A stretch of 64,000 nucleotides of DNA from Flavobacterium silvaticum (lineage in GTDB: Bacteria > Bacteroidota > Bacteroidia > Flavobacteriales > Flavobacteriaceae): contig NZ_JAAMPU010000097.1 in the NCBI RefSeq assembly GCF_012911565.1, forward strand, positions 1 to 64,000, written 5' to 3'. The notes under the pieces were generated by a model. That model was given only the letters and a program-made list of their open reading frames with translations, did not search any database and had not been told where the DNA came from. This document shows positions 16,394 to 24,615 of this stretch, in pieces. The position numbers and the translations under genes are program-made. Each line of letters opens with the position of its first letter. Within the stretch, counting starts at the first letter, position 1.

Positions 16394-17818
16394 ATGCAAT
16401 TACACGATACCATTGTAGCTTTGGCAACACCTTCCGGCACCGGAGCCATTGCGGTCATTCGCCTTTCAGGACTTCACGCGTTGTCCATTTCCGATACTGT
16501 TTTTTCTTCGGCATCTGGCAAAATCCTAAGCGAGCAGCAGACTCACACATTGCACTTGGGCAATATTGTAGAAGACGGGCACATCCTGGATCAGGCACTC
16601 GTATCTGTATTTCACGGTCCCAATTCGTATACCGGAGAAAATACGGTGGAGATTTCGTGTCACGGATCCATGTATATCCAGCAGCAAATCATCCAATTGT
16701 GTTTACGCAAGGGTTGCAGAATGGCCGAACCGGGCGAATTTACGCTGCGTGCCTTTTTAAACGGAAAAATCGATTTATCTCAGGCCGAGGCAGTTGCGGA
16801 TTTGATCAATTCAGATAACGAAGCATCCCACTCCATCGCGATCAACCAGATGCGCGGCGGGTTTTCGAATGAGATTGCCAACTTACGGGCTGAACTGCTG
16901 AACTTTGCCTCACTCATCGAACTCGAACTCGATTTCAGTGAAGAAGATGTTGCTTTTGCCGACAGGACTGAATTCCGAAAGTTGCTCAACCGGATTGAAA
17001 TCGTTCTGAAACGACTTATCGACTCTTTTGCGTTCGGGAATGTCATCAAAAACGGAATTCCTGTGGCCATTGTCGGGGAACCTAATGTGGGCAAATCGAC
17101 GCTTCTGAATGCACTTCTGAATGAGGAAAAAGCCATCGTTTCCAATATTGCAGGAACCACACGCGATGCGATTGAAGACGAGCTCACGATTGGCGGAATC
17201 GGGTTCCGGTTCATCGATACGGCCGGAATACGCGATACCGAAGATATAGTCGAAAATATCGGCATCCGAAAGACGTTTGAGAAAATGGAATCGGCACAGG
17301 TAGTCGTTTATTTAATTAATAATGAACGATTAACGATTAACACACGAGGCACAGCCGAACTGAGCGAAGCTAATGAGCTCGATGCAGTGAAGATAGATGT
17401 TGAGAAAGTCCGGAACCAGTATCCGCTCAAACAACTTGTCGTGATTGGGAATAAAGCCGATTTGCTGTCGGAAGACCAGAAGCAAAAAATCGAGGCTGAA
17501 ATTCCGGGAATCATGCTGATTTCTGCCAAACAAAAAAGCGGTGTCGATGCACTAAAAGAAACCCTATTGTCTTTTGTAAATACCGGCGCACTAAGGAATA
17601 ACGACACTATTGTCACCAACGCCAGACATTATGATTCTCTGATAAAAGCATTGGAAGAAATACAGAAAGTGCGTTTCGGGCTTGATTCTAACATCAGCAG
17701 CGACCTGATGGCCATAGATATACGTGAGGCATTGTATCATTTTGGGCTGATTACCGGACAGGTCACGAATGATGAGCTTTTGGGAAATATTTTTGCGAAC
17801 TTCTGCATCGGAAAGTAA
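16394..17818 (+). CDS. mnmE: tRNA uridine-5-carboxymethylaminomethyl modification GTPase MnmE
   Basis: A 474-residue protein starting MQLHDTIVALATPSGTGAIA. The N-terminal formyl-THF-binding domain comes first, then a helical domain in which the G domain is inserted: P-loop GEPNVGKST (about 226-234), AGTTRD, DTAGIRDTED and NKADLLS. It ends in FCIGK, the catalytic C-terminus. With MnmG it modifies U34 of several tRNAs. Odd: between VVYLI and VEKVRNQYPLKQL, about residues 307-332, there is extra sequence (NNERLTINTRGTAELSEAN...) that reads like a translated intergenic repeat; the P-loop and switch motifs are intact. The frame is unbroken, so the protein is probably functional. Confidence 0.95.
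   Translation: MQLHDTIVALATPSGTGAIAVIRLSGLHALSISDTVFSSASGKILSEQQTHTLHLGNIVEDGHILDQALVSVFHGPNSYTGENTVEISCHGSMYIQQQIIQLCLRKGCRMAEPGEFTLRAFLNGKIDLSQAEAVADLINSDNEASHSIAINQMRGGFSNEIANLRAELLNFASLIELELDFSEEDVAFADRTEFRKLLNRIEIVLKRLIDSFAFGNVIKNGIPVAIVGEPNVGKSTLLNALLNEEKAIVSNIAGTTRDAIEDELTIGGIGFRFIDTAGIRDTEDIVENIGIRKTFEKMESAQVVVYLINNERLTINTRGTAELSEANELDAVKIDVEKVRNQYPLKQLVVIGNKADLLSEDQKQKIEAEIPGIMLISAKQKSGVDALKETLLSFVNTGALRNNDTIVTNARHYDSLIKALEEIQKVRFGLDSNISSDLMAIDIREALYHFGLITGQVTNDELLGNIFANFCIGK
17312..17390 (+). repeat. Probable repeat element inserted in frame in mnmE
   Basis: AT-rich AATGAACGATTAACGATTAA-type sequence followed by a GC-rich word AGCCGAACTGAGCGAAGC (17353-17370). Composition and word content are unlike the flanking G-domain coding sequence, and a related word occurs in the gap at 15342-15358. 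The exact ends are uncertain. Confidence 0.45.
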
Positions 17819-18000
17819 ATCAGGTAATAAAATCCCGATTCCAAGTGGCAGGTTGTGCCATACAACTTCGTTCCGCACTACGACCAAAACTTTTACAAGT
17901 GCATTCATTCTGCTTTTGGGATTATTATGGGGCAATTCCAAAAGTGCATCCAAACAACGCGATTTTTAACGCCAAAAGCTCTCCCGAATCTATAATTCCA
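17819..18000. other. Gap after mnmE, nothing recognised
   Basis: No terminator, repeat or conserved frame was found here. Short overlapping frames on both strands show no coding character. It may be remnant sequence. Confidence 0.4.
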
Positions 18001-18008
18001 TACCTTTG
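18001..18008 (+). promoter_or_regulatory. -7 box upstream of the ClC gene
   Basis: TACCTTTG matches TAnnTTTG exactly, without a clear -33 box. It would give a leader of about 100 bases for the ClC gene, containing a possible 18-codon frame from 18016 ending at TAG (18070-18072). Confidence 0.35.
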
Positions 18009-18114
18009 CAATACATATGGCAATGATGTCTGCCTTGAACCGCCACCAAAAAATTGGAGCTGATGACGTCTAGTAGTGGCTTATGCCAGTATAGATCTAT
18101 TTATTCAAGGTATT

Positions 18115-19407
18115 ATGACAAAACGAAACTTCAACATTGCCCGAATCCCACAAACAAATTACCTTATCTATCTTGCAAAATGGCTGGCTTTGTCCACCGT
18201 CATCGGCATATGCATTGGTTCGGTTACAGCTTTTTTTCTCCTTTCACTGGATTGCGTAACCCATTGGCGCGAAAATCATCTTTGGATCATCGCATTCCTT
18301 CCGTTGGGCGGTTTGTCCATCGGGCTCAGTTATCATTATCTGGGCGCATCTGTAGTCAGGGGAAATAATCTTTTGCTTGAGGAATTTCACAATCCCAAAC
18401 AAATCATCCCGTTCAAAATGGCACCGTTGGTTTTGTTCGGTACGCTGGCCACTCACCTTTTTGGTGGTTCTGCAGGTCGCGAGGGAACGGCCGTCCAGAT
18501 GGGTGGCGCCATTGCCGATCAGTTCACCAGGTTTTTTAAAATGGAACACAGCGACCGCAAGATCCTGTTGGTCATGGGAATCAGTGCGGGTTTCGCAGCC
18601 GTTTTCGGGACGCCACTTGCGGGTGCTGTTTTTGCTTTGGAAGTGTTCGCGATAGGTGGTATTTTCTATCAGGCAATCGTTCCGGCTCTCCTGGCAGCCA
18701 TAATCGCTGACCACGTATGTCTGGCTTGGCAAGTACAGCATACAACATACGCAATCACCACAATTCCCGAAATGTCTGGTATGAACTTAATCTGGACGTT
18801 GGGTTTGGGAATCGGATTTGGACTGACGGCTTTATTTTTTTCAAAAACGGTTCATTTTTTCGGACACCTGTTTAGGAAAAGGATAGCCTATCCGCCGTTA
18901 CGACCATTCATTGGTGGTGTTGTGATCGCGTTTTCGGTTTGGACGATGGACACGACAGATTATATCGGGCTTGGAATCCCGATGATTTCCGAATCGTTCC
19001 TGCAGCAAATGCCTTGGTACGCTTTCGCACTGAAATTGCTTCTGACGACCTTCACCCTGGGCGCCGGTTTCAAGGGAGGCGAAGTCACGCCCTTATTTTT
19101 CATAGGGGCTACATTGGGAAGCGCCTGTTTTGGTTTTGTCCCGTTGCCGGTCGCGCTATTGGCCGGAATGGGTTTCGTGGCGGTTTTTTCAGGGGCAACC
19201 AATACGCCTATTGCCTGTACGCTGATGGGAATGGAACTTTTCGGGAGCGCCTGTGGAATATACATTGGCCTGGCGTGTGTACTGGCGTACCTTTTCTCGG
19301 GACACACCGGAATCTATTCCTCCCAGATTATCGGCAACCCAAAGCATCTGTTCTATGCGAGGTTTCAGGGAAAGCAACTTGAAGATTTACAAAACAAGGA
19401 TCATTGA
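18115..19407 (+). CDS. ClC-type voltage-gated chloride channel/antiporter family protein
   Basis: A 430-residue membrane protein, started at MTKRNFNIARIPQTN. Three ion-path motifs are visible: FGGSAGREGTAVQMGG (about residues 118-133), GISAGFAAVFGTPLAGAVFALEV (the glutamate-following GxFxTPLAG-like block), and AGFKGGEVTPLFFIGATLG. About ten to eleven hydrophobic helices span the chain. ClC proteins move chloride or fluoride, some in exchange for protons. The usual GREGP is GREGT here. The gene is followed 18 bases later by an EamA gene, probably in one operon. Transport ion and mechanism are not determined. Confidence 0.88.
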   Translation: MTKRNFNIARIPQTNYLIYLAKWLALSTVIGICIGSVTAFFLLSLDCVTHWRENHLWIIAFLPLGGLSIGLSYHYLGASVVRGNNLLLEEFHNPKQIIPFKMAPLVLFGTLATHLFGGSAGREGTAVQMGGAIADQFTRFFKMEHSDRKILLVMGISAGFAAVFGTPLAGAVFALEVFAIGGIFYQAIVPALLAAIIADHVCLAWQVQHTTYAITTIPEMSGMNLIWTLGLGIGFGLTALFFSKTVHFFGHLFRKRIAYPPLRPFIGGVVIAFSVWTMDTTDYIGLGIPMISESFLQQMPWYAFALKLLLTTFTLGAGFKGGEVTPLFFIGATLGSACFGFVPLPVALLAGMGFVAVFSGATNTPIACTLMGMELFGSACGIYIGLACVLAYLFSGHTGIYSSQIIGNPKHLFYARFQGKQLEDLQNKDH

Positions 19408-19425
19408 TAAACTAAAAACAGTATT

Positions 19426-19842
19426 ATGTGGTGGATTTTCGCTTTACTCTCGGCCTTTTTCGCAGCACTCACAGCCATCTTTTCAAAAGTGGGCATCAAA
19501 GGCGTCAATACAGATCTGGCTACCGCCATCCGGACAGTCATTGTCCTGATACTTGCCTGGGGAATCGCTTTCTTTAGAGGCGGTACGGCACATCTCCATA
19601 CGCTCACCCGCCAAAACCTGATTTTCTTATGCCTTTCCGGTGTCGCTACCGGTTTGTCATGGATTTTCTATTTCAAGGCATTACAGGCGGGAAAAGTCTC
19701 GCAGGTTGCACCGGTCGACAAACTCAGCGTGGCCATTGCCATTATCCTGTCGGTGGTTTTCCTGAACGAGAAGGTCAGTCCATTGGGAATTCTGGGCGTA
19801 TTGCTCATCATCTCGGGAACCATCGTTTTGATTTATAGCTGA
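19426..19842 (+). CDS. EamA family transporter, single-domain
   Basis: A 138-residue protein made of one EamA unit: five hydrophobic helices, starting MWWIFALLSAFFAALTAIFSK and ending in PLGILGVLLIISGTIVLIYS. The motif around LSWIFYFKALQAGKVSQVAP followed by DKLSVAIAIILSVVFLNEK is typical of drug/metabolite transporters of the EamA type. Full-size members have two such units, so this would work as a dimer, like the small multidrug-resistance proteins. It is downstream of the ClC gene and just ahead of a decayed PAP2 gene. Confidence 0.88.
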   Translation: MWWIFALLSAFFAALTAIFSKVGIKGVNTDLATAIRTVIVLILAWGIAFFRGGTAHLHTLTRQNLIFLCLSGVATGLSWIFYFKALQAGKVSQVAPVDKLSVAIAIILSVVFLNEKVSPLGILGVLLIISGTIVLIYS

Positions 19843-19846
19843 ACTT

Positions 19847-20110
19847 GTGGAAAAAATCAACCAACTCGACACCGAACTCTTCCTATACCTCAACGCAAAA
19901 CACAATGCGTTTTTAGATCCCATCATGTAGTGGGCAAGCCATAAGTGGTTTTGGGTTCCGTTCTATGCTTTACTGGCTTACATTATTGTAAAGGAGTACG
20001 GCTTCCCAAGAAATGGATATTGGAATTCCGGGCTGTTTTGGTAGCTTACAGCCGTATCTGTAACGGCGTCCCTTATCCCGCAGACGTAATTGTGGCCGGT
20101 ACCAATCCAA
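19847..20110 (+). pseudogene. Decayed PAP2-family phosphatase
   Basis: From a GTG at 19847 the frame reads like the N-terminus of a flavobacterial PAP2 lipid phosphatase (EKINQLDTELFLYLNAKHN, then LDPIM), but an amber codon interrupts it at 19928-19930, where a tyrosine codon is expected; reading on gives WASHKWFWVPFYALLAYIIV. From 20008 the match jumps to another frame: AYSRICNGVPYPADVIVAG at 20044-20100, which is the third PAP2 motif (SR-x5-H-x3-D) with the histidine changed to proline. The central part with motifs 1 and 2 is missing. So there is a stop, an internal deletion with frameshift and an active-site change. Intact relatives hydrolyse phosphate from lipids at the membrane. Confidence 0.65.
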
Positions 20111-20350
20111 CTTATCCGTAAAATGAGCTGCCCTGACAACGTGGAAAAGAGTTGTGCCACTTTCCAAAAAATGGGAAAAATGATACACGCCAGGAATATT
20201 TCATTCGATGTGTTTACAAAGAAAAATGTCAACATCAACAGATTTCACTTTGTAGCCTATCATTTTTTATCAGACGAAAGCACATTGGACACCTAACACA
20301 AAAAGAACTATTTGATTACCTAAAAATTCCACAATCAGCGGGTGGATTTC
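20111..20350. other. Gap between PAP2 remnant and ppa
   Basis: No convincing frame or repeat. The short frames here probably continue decay of the phosphatase gene or are random. Confidence 0.35.
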
Positions 20351-20381
20351 TTTCAGCAATGCCTTGTAATACCTACCTTTG
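20351..20381 (+). promoter_or_regulatory. ppa promoter
   Basis: TTTC (20351-20354), exactly 19 bases, TACCTTTG (20374-20381): a good Bacteroidota promoter. The ppa ATG follows 38 bases after the -7 box. Confidence 0.65.
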
Positions 20382-20418
20382 CACCGCAAAATAAAGTAAC
20401 CTCAAACAAAAAAAGATA

Positions 20419-20964
20419 ATGAAAAATTCATGGCACGGCGTAACCTTCGGAGATAAGGCCCCAAATGTTGTAAACGGAATCATCGAAATTCCAAAAGGAA
20501 ACCGCGCAAAATATGAGCTTGACAAAGAAAGCGGAATGCTGATCCTTGACCGGGTTTTGTTTTCATCTGTATACTATCCGGCCAACTACGGATTCATTCC
20601 ACGTACGTATTGCGACGACAATGACCCGTTGGACATCCTGGTAATCTGTCAGGTAGACATTGTTCCTTTGTGTATTGTACCGGCCAAAGTAATCGGTGTG
20701 ATGCGAATGATTGACGGCGGCGAAGCAGATGACAAAATCATAGCCGTTGCAGAAGGCGACCCGAGCGTGAACCACATCAACGATATTTCTGAATTGCCGC
20801 AACACTTTATCTCGGAGCTGAAGAGCTTTTTTGAGGATTATAAAAAATTAGAGCATAAAGAAGTTGTGGTAGAAGAATTCCAGAATCGCGAAACTGCCTG
20901 GAAAATCATCGATAAGGCAATTGCCGATTATAACGAAAAGTTCAAAAAACAAGTTACGGTATAA
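20419..20964 (+). CDS. ppa: Inorganic pyrophosphatase, family I
   Basis: A 181-residue soluble pyrophosphatase that hydrolyses pyrophosphate to two phosphates and so drives biosynthetic reactions. The signature is [14 protein letters not shown] (residues about 67-80), containing the three catalytic aspartates, preceded by [13 protein letters not shown] and followed by [18 protein letters not shown]. Length is usual. Single gene with a strong promoter upstream and a long hairpin terminator downstream. Confidence 0.97.
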   Translation: MKNSWHGVTFGDKAPNVVNGIIEIPKGNRAKYELDKESGMLILDRVLFSSVYYPANYGFIPRTYCDDNDPLDILVICQVDIVPLCIVPAKVIGVMRMIDGGEADDKIIAVAEGDPSVNHINDISELPQHFISELKSFFEDYKKLEHKEVVVEEFQNRETAWKIIDKAIADYNEKFKKQVTV

Positions 20965-20985
20965 TTTACCCTGACTCTTTTAGCC

Positions 20986-21024
20986 GGCCTGAGAATATAT
21001 TCGATATTTTCAGGCCGTTTTTCT
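20986..21024 (+). terminator. ppa terminator
   Basis: GGCCTGAGAATAT (20986-20998) pairs with ATATTTTCAGGCC (21004-21016), with one G-T pair, then GTTTTTCTTT. Confidence 0.8.
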
Positions 21025-21127
21025 TTGCCTGGAACTGATAATCCGGTTATTCACAACCATTGATTTGAAGTATGATAAATTACCAATTGTGACTATCTTA
21101 GCTATCAAACCAGCCACTGACAAATCC

Positions 21128-23374
21128 ATGTATCGCACTTTCAGAAAATTAGGCGCTCTTACCCTGCTCCTATTGGTCGCATCTGTTACCTATGCCCAAA
21201 AACAAAGACCAAAGATTGCCATTACACTCAGTGGTGGCGGGGCGAAGGGAATGGCGCACGTGGGTGTGCTCAAGGCGATAGATTCCGCAGGGCTTAAGGT
21301 AGATTACGTAACCGGTACCAGTATGGGTGCCGTTGTTGGGGGACTATATGCCGCAGGTTATTCGGCAAATGAAATTCTTGATATTTCCAAAACCCTGGAC
21401 TGGACTTCATTGCTAAGCAACGATTTGCCGTTAAGCACTTTAAAAATAAGGGAAAAAGAAGAATTCGGGCATTACATTGAAGTGCCTTTGCACAAAGGAA
21501 AATTGTCGCTCAAACGTGGAATCATCGAATCGAACGAACTCTGGCTCAAACTCGCCGAATTCTACTTTTCCTATTATGAAATATCAGATTTCAGCAAATT
21601 CGACAAAGGTTTCCTGTGCATTGCAACCGATGTGGGGAACGGAAAGATGGTAGTGCTCGATAAAGGCGATATGGTCAGTGCCGTTCGGGCAAGTATGGCT
21701 ATACCTTCTGTCTTTACCCCTGTCGACATAGACGGAAAAATACTTATCGATGGCGGCCTCACACGTAATTTCCCTGTTGCGAACGCTCGTGAAATGGGTG
21801 CCGATATTGTTATTGGAAGTGATGTGTCAGGTAGTATCAACGCAATCGACCAGATCAAATCGCCTATGGATATTTTCAGCAGGCTGCCTTTTTACGACGC
21901 GGTCACAGACTTGGAGGAACAAAAAAAACAGGTGAACATTTATGTCGATTATCCACTCGGGCCTTATGGAACGGCCAGTTTCGCATCGGCGGACGAAATC
22001 ATCAAGATCGGGCTCGAAAAAGGAAGGCAATTGTATCCGCAGATTAAAAGGTTAAAAGATTCTCTTGATCTTATCTACGGAAAACAGGAAATGGAACCGA
22101 GGGCCAAAAGACGCGATTCCATACTTATTTCCGAATTCGAGGTAAAAGGCCTTTCCGACAAAAAATCGGAATCTTTCAAAAAATTGATAGGATTCAAGAC
22201 AGACAGATACTACACTGCAAGCCAGATCAGCGATCAGATACGCGAAGCCTTTGCCACGCGCGGATACAGTAAACTCAGTTACAGGCTTGTTCCCGCAACA
22301 CAAAACGGCGCAAAAATTATCTTTTACGTCGAAGAATCCGTTTCCACCGCTTTTCGTTTTGGCCTGCGATATAATACCCCAATTGGCATTGCCCTCAAAG
22401 TCGGGCTTGTAAAAAGAGGTTTCCTGAGTCCATATTCGGTTGCATCGGCCACGTTTGCCATTGGTGAAAATCCAAGGGGTGAAGCGATTTACAGATATTA
22501 CCTGACCAAACAACGCAAGCTCGCGCTCCAGGCCGAAACGAATTTCGAAGTTACCGATATCAACACCTACAACGAAGACTTCCGCCGAACCGGCCTTTAC
22601 AGGCAAGCCAGCCAGAATTGTGATCTGCAGCTATACTGGCAACCCGATACGCATTGGCTGTTCGGGTTCGGGACCACATTGAGCAATGTAGATTATAAAC
22701 CGACCATAAAATCCCAGGTACAGGCCAGTGGAAATGTAGCCTTTCTGAATACTTATCTGTTCCTGGAACACAATACCTTAAATGCATTGATCTATCCGAA
22801 TAAGGGACGTCGCGTTTTTGTAAAAGCCGGCATCATCTATAACCAGCTTCCGGACTTTGCCATTTACCAGGACGACGAACTCATTGCCACGGAAGAAGAT
22901 GAAATTTTTGGTGACGACGCTTACACTCAAATCAAGATTTCGCTCGAACAGTACATCCCGATCAACGAACACGCCATTTTCGCACGTGTACAATCTGGCA
23001 TGAACTTCAATTACAAACAAATCCTGATGAACGATTTCCGGATTGGCGGCCTGAATAATGTGGTCCGGAACCAGATCACATTTGCAGGTCTTTCCGAGGC
23101 TTCCATTTTTTCATCGAGCGTAGTCAGTGCGCAATTTGGTTATCAGCATGCCGTTACGAACAATTTCTACCTCACCGGAATAGTGAACGGTTTGTGGTAC
23201 GACTTTGTCAAAAGCAATCTCACCGTGAATAGAGATACGAATGGTGTCGGTTATTCGCTGACCGCAGGGTATCGCACCTTCCTCGGGCCGCTCGAGGCCA
23301 GCATGACGTATAGCGACCTCAATGAAAAAGTGCTGCCTTACTTTAATGTGGGGTATGTGATCAGCCTGAATTAG
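21128..23374 (+). CDS. Patatin-like phospholipase with POTRA and outer-membrane barrel
   Basis: A 748-residue protein started at MYRTFRKLGALTLLLL, 21 codons inside the longest frame, because this yields a signal peptide (cleavage near TYAQ). The patatin domain has the oxyanion loop GGGAKG (36-41), the nucleophile in GTSMG (Ser65) and IDGGLTRNF with the dyad Asp near residue 208. A POTRA-like linker (SILISEFEVKGLSD) leads to a barrel from about residue 440 to the end, with the closing residues YFNVGYVISLN. This is the PlpD-like or RssA-BamA-type autotransporter design: the phospholipase is carried to the outer membrane by its own barrel. Single gene. Confidence 0.92.
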   Translation: MYRTFRKLGALTLLLLVASVTYAQKQRPKIAITLSGGGAKGMAHVGVLKAIDSAGLKVDYVTGTSMGAVVGGLYAAGYSANEILDISKTLDWTSLLSNDLPLSTLKIREKEEFGHYIEVPLHKGKLSLKRGIIESNELWLKLAEFYFSYYEISDFSKFDKGFLCIATDVGNGKMVVLDKGDMVSAVRASMAIPSVFTPVDIDGKILIDGGLTRNFPVANAREMGADIVIGSDVSGSINAIDQIKSPMDIFSRLPFYDAVTDLEEQKKQVNIYVDYPLGPYGTASFASADEIIKIGLEKGRQLYPQIKRLKDSLDLIYGKQEMEPRAKRRDSILISEFEVKGLSDKKSESFKKLIGFKTDRYYTASQISDQIREAFATRGYSKLSYRLVPATQNGAKIIFYVEESVSTAFRFGLRYNTPIGIALKVGLVKRGFLSPYSVASATFAIGENPRGEAIYRYYLTKQRKLALQAETNFEVTDINTYNEDFRRTGLYRQASQNCDLQLYWQPDTHWLFGFGTTLSNVDYKPTIKSQVQASGNVAFLNTYLFLEHNTLNALIYPNKGRRVFVKAGIIYNQLPDFAIYQDDELIATEEDEIFGDDAYTQIKISLEQYIPINEHAIFARVQSGMNFNYKQILMNDFRIGGLNNVVRNQITFAGLSEASIFSSSVVSAQFGYQHAVTNNFYLTGIVNGLWYDFVKSNLTVNRDTNGVGYSLTAGYRTFLGPLEASMTYSDLNEKVLPYFNVGYVISLN

Positions 23375-23587
23375 ACCGCAAAAACTCGTATGGAAAATTG
23401 GACACCCATGAACAAAGAAGAAATCCATCAGGACATTCTTTGCCCTGAAAAAGAAATGAGTACCTCTTAAGTACGCAACCATCGGAACCATTGAAAGTCC
23501 TTCTGATTCTTATTGGAATCTTTTGTAATCCATTAAAATTCCATATCTTACATTCGGTCAATACAATAATCCTTGACTATTGGAATC

Positions 23588-23944
23588 ATGGAGCCTATTT
23601 ACAAAGACCTTATCGAACAGACGTATGCCAATTTCAACGCCCGCGACATCGATGCCGCATTTACGGCCATGGATCCGGATGTGGAATGGCCCAGCGGCTG
23701 GGAAAGCGGTTATCTTGTGGGCTTTGAAGAAGTACGCGACTACTGGACGCACCAATGGAAACAGATCAACACTACGTTACACCCTATCGGTTACAAATCA
23801 CTCAGCGATGACAGGGTCGAAGTTGAAGTCCACCAGATTGCCAAAGACCTTTCGGGCGCTCTGTTGTACGAGGGAAAAGTCAAACACGTCTACAGCTTTG
23901 AAAACGGTTTGATCAAGGCGATGGAGATTGAGAATGAGCATTGA
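23588..23944 (+). CDS. SnoaL/NTF2-like protein
   Basis: A 118-residue protein, starting MEPIYKDLIEQTYANFNARD. It fits the nuclear transport factor 2 fold: an N-terminal helix, a helix AFTAMDPDVEWPSGWESG, and alternating strands ending RVEVEVHQIAKDLSGALLYEG and HVYSFENGLIKAMEIE. Members bind small hydrophobic molecules or act as isomerases and hydrolases; no catalytic residue can be assigned. A gap of about 200 bases without recognisable features separates it from the patatin gene, so it is probably its own unit. Confidence 0.75.
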   Translation: MEPIYKDLIEQTYANFNARDIDAAFTAMDPDVEWPSGWESGYLVGFEEVRDYWTHQWKQINTTLHPIGYKSLSDDRVEVEVHQIAKDLSGALLYEGKVKHVYSFENGLIKAMEIENEH

Positions 23945-23983
23945 ATTTATTTTCTCCATGTAAAATAATCAACATCTACACAC

Positions 23984-24601
23984 TCAATCGAGTGAATCCA
24001 GAAAGAAATGGACAGCGACTACGGCTACAGATATCCATTCTGCCCAGAACAACGTGTAACCCGGAAACCAGTGCAGCCAGTATTCATCCAAAAAGTAGAA
24101 AGCCAGGCCAACAACTGTAAGTATACCTAAGAACGTGTTTGATTTTCTCCAGGTTTTCGTGTGGAATACCATAGTAATCACAGCATTTCCCATAAAAAAG
24201 GCACCGGCAAAAATATAGTGGATTACAGAAAATTCCTTGTGTGGAAAAACAACTACTCCCAAAAGACAAACTCCCAGGATAAGGTTGTACCATTTACCGC
24301 TCCTGTCTACTACAATGTTATTCTCCGTTTCATTTTTAAAGTAGATGACCCCATTGAAGATAAACAGCATAGAGGCCGTCCCCAAGAGCAATCCGTAAAC
24401 ATAGCTATGCCACATGTAGACATAATTGCTAATGCTGTCGCGAAATCCTTCTATTGGCATTCCGCATCTGTTTTTATCGGTTAAGTAAAGAATAAGCGGA
24501 ATGCTTACGAGAAATGCGGCCAATCCGCGTTCAAACCACTTAAACGTTTGCAATGGATTTTCTTCGAGGGCGCGTAGCACTTTGTTTTCTGTCGGTTTCA
24601 T
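23984..24601 (-). CDS. Six-helix membrane protein paired with the large patatin
   Basis: A 205-residue protein with about six hydrophobic helices (first at 29-42, AAFLVSIPLILYL; last near the end, WISVAVVAVHFFLD) and a conserved-looking cluster of aromatic residues (FRDSISNYVYMWHSYVYG, FLDEYWLHWFPGY). The family is not recognised. It starts only 14 bases after the stop of the large patatin gene on the same strand, so the two are expected to be co-transcribed and may act together. The DKNRCGMPIEGFRDSISNYVY loop is a candidate functional surface. Confidence 0.7.
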   Translation of the reverse strand: MKPTENKVLRALEENPLQTFKWFERGLAAFLVSIPLILYLTDKNRCGMPIEGFRDSISNYVYMWHSYVYGLLLGTASMLFIFNGVIYFKNETENNIVVDRSGKWYNLILGVCLLGVVVFPHKEFSVIHYIFAGAFFMGNAVITMVFHTKTWRKSNTFLGILTVVGLAFYFLDEYWLHWFPGYTLFWAEWISVAVVAVHFFLDSLD

Positions 24602-24615
24602 GATGTCTTGGTATT

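Noticed and set aside
17591..17953. 120-codon minus-strand frame after mnmE
   Set aside because: It overlaps the essential C-terminus of mnmE and shows no family motif.
22052..22606. 184-codon minus-strand frame in the first patatin gene
   Set aside because: Low-complexity shadow of the barrel region of the real gene.
23375..23587. 20-codon frame from 23409
   Set aside because: Too short, without promoter or conserved features.
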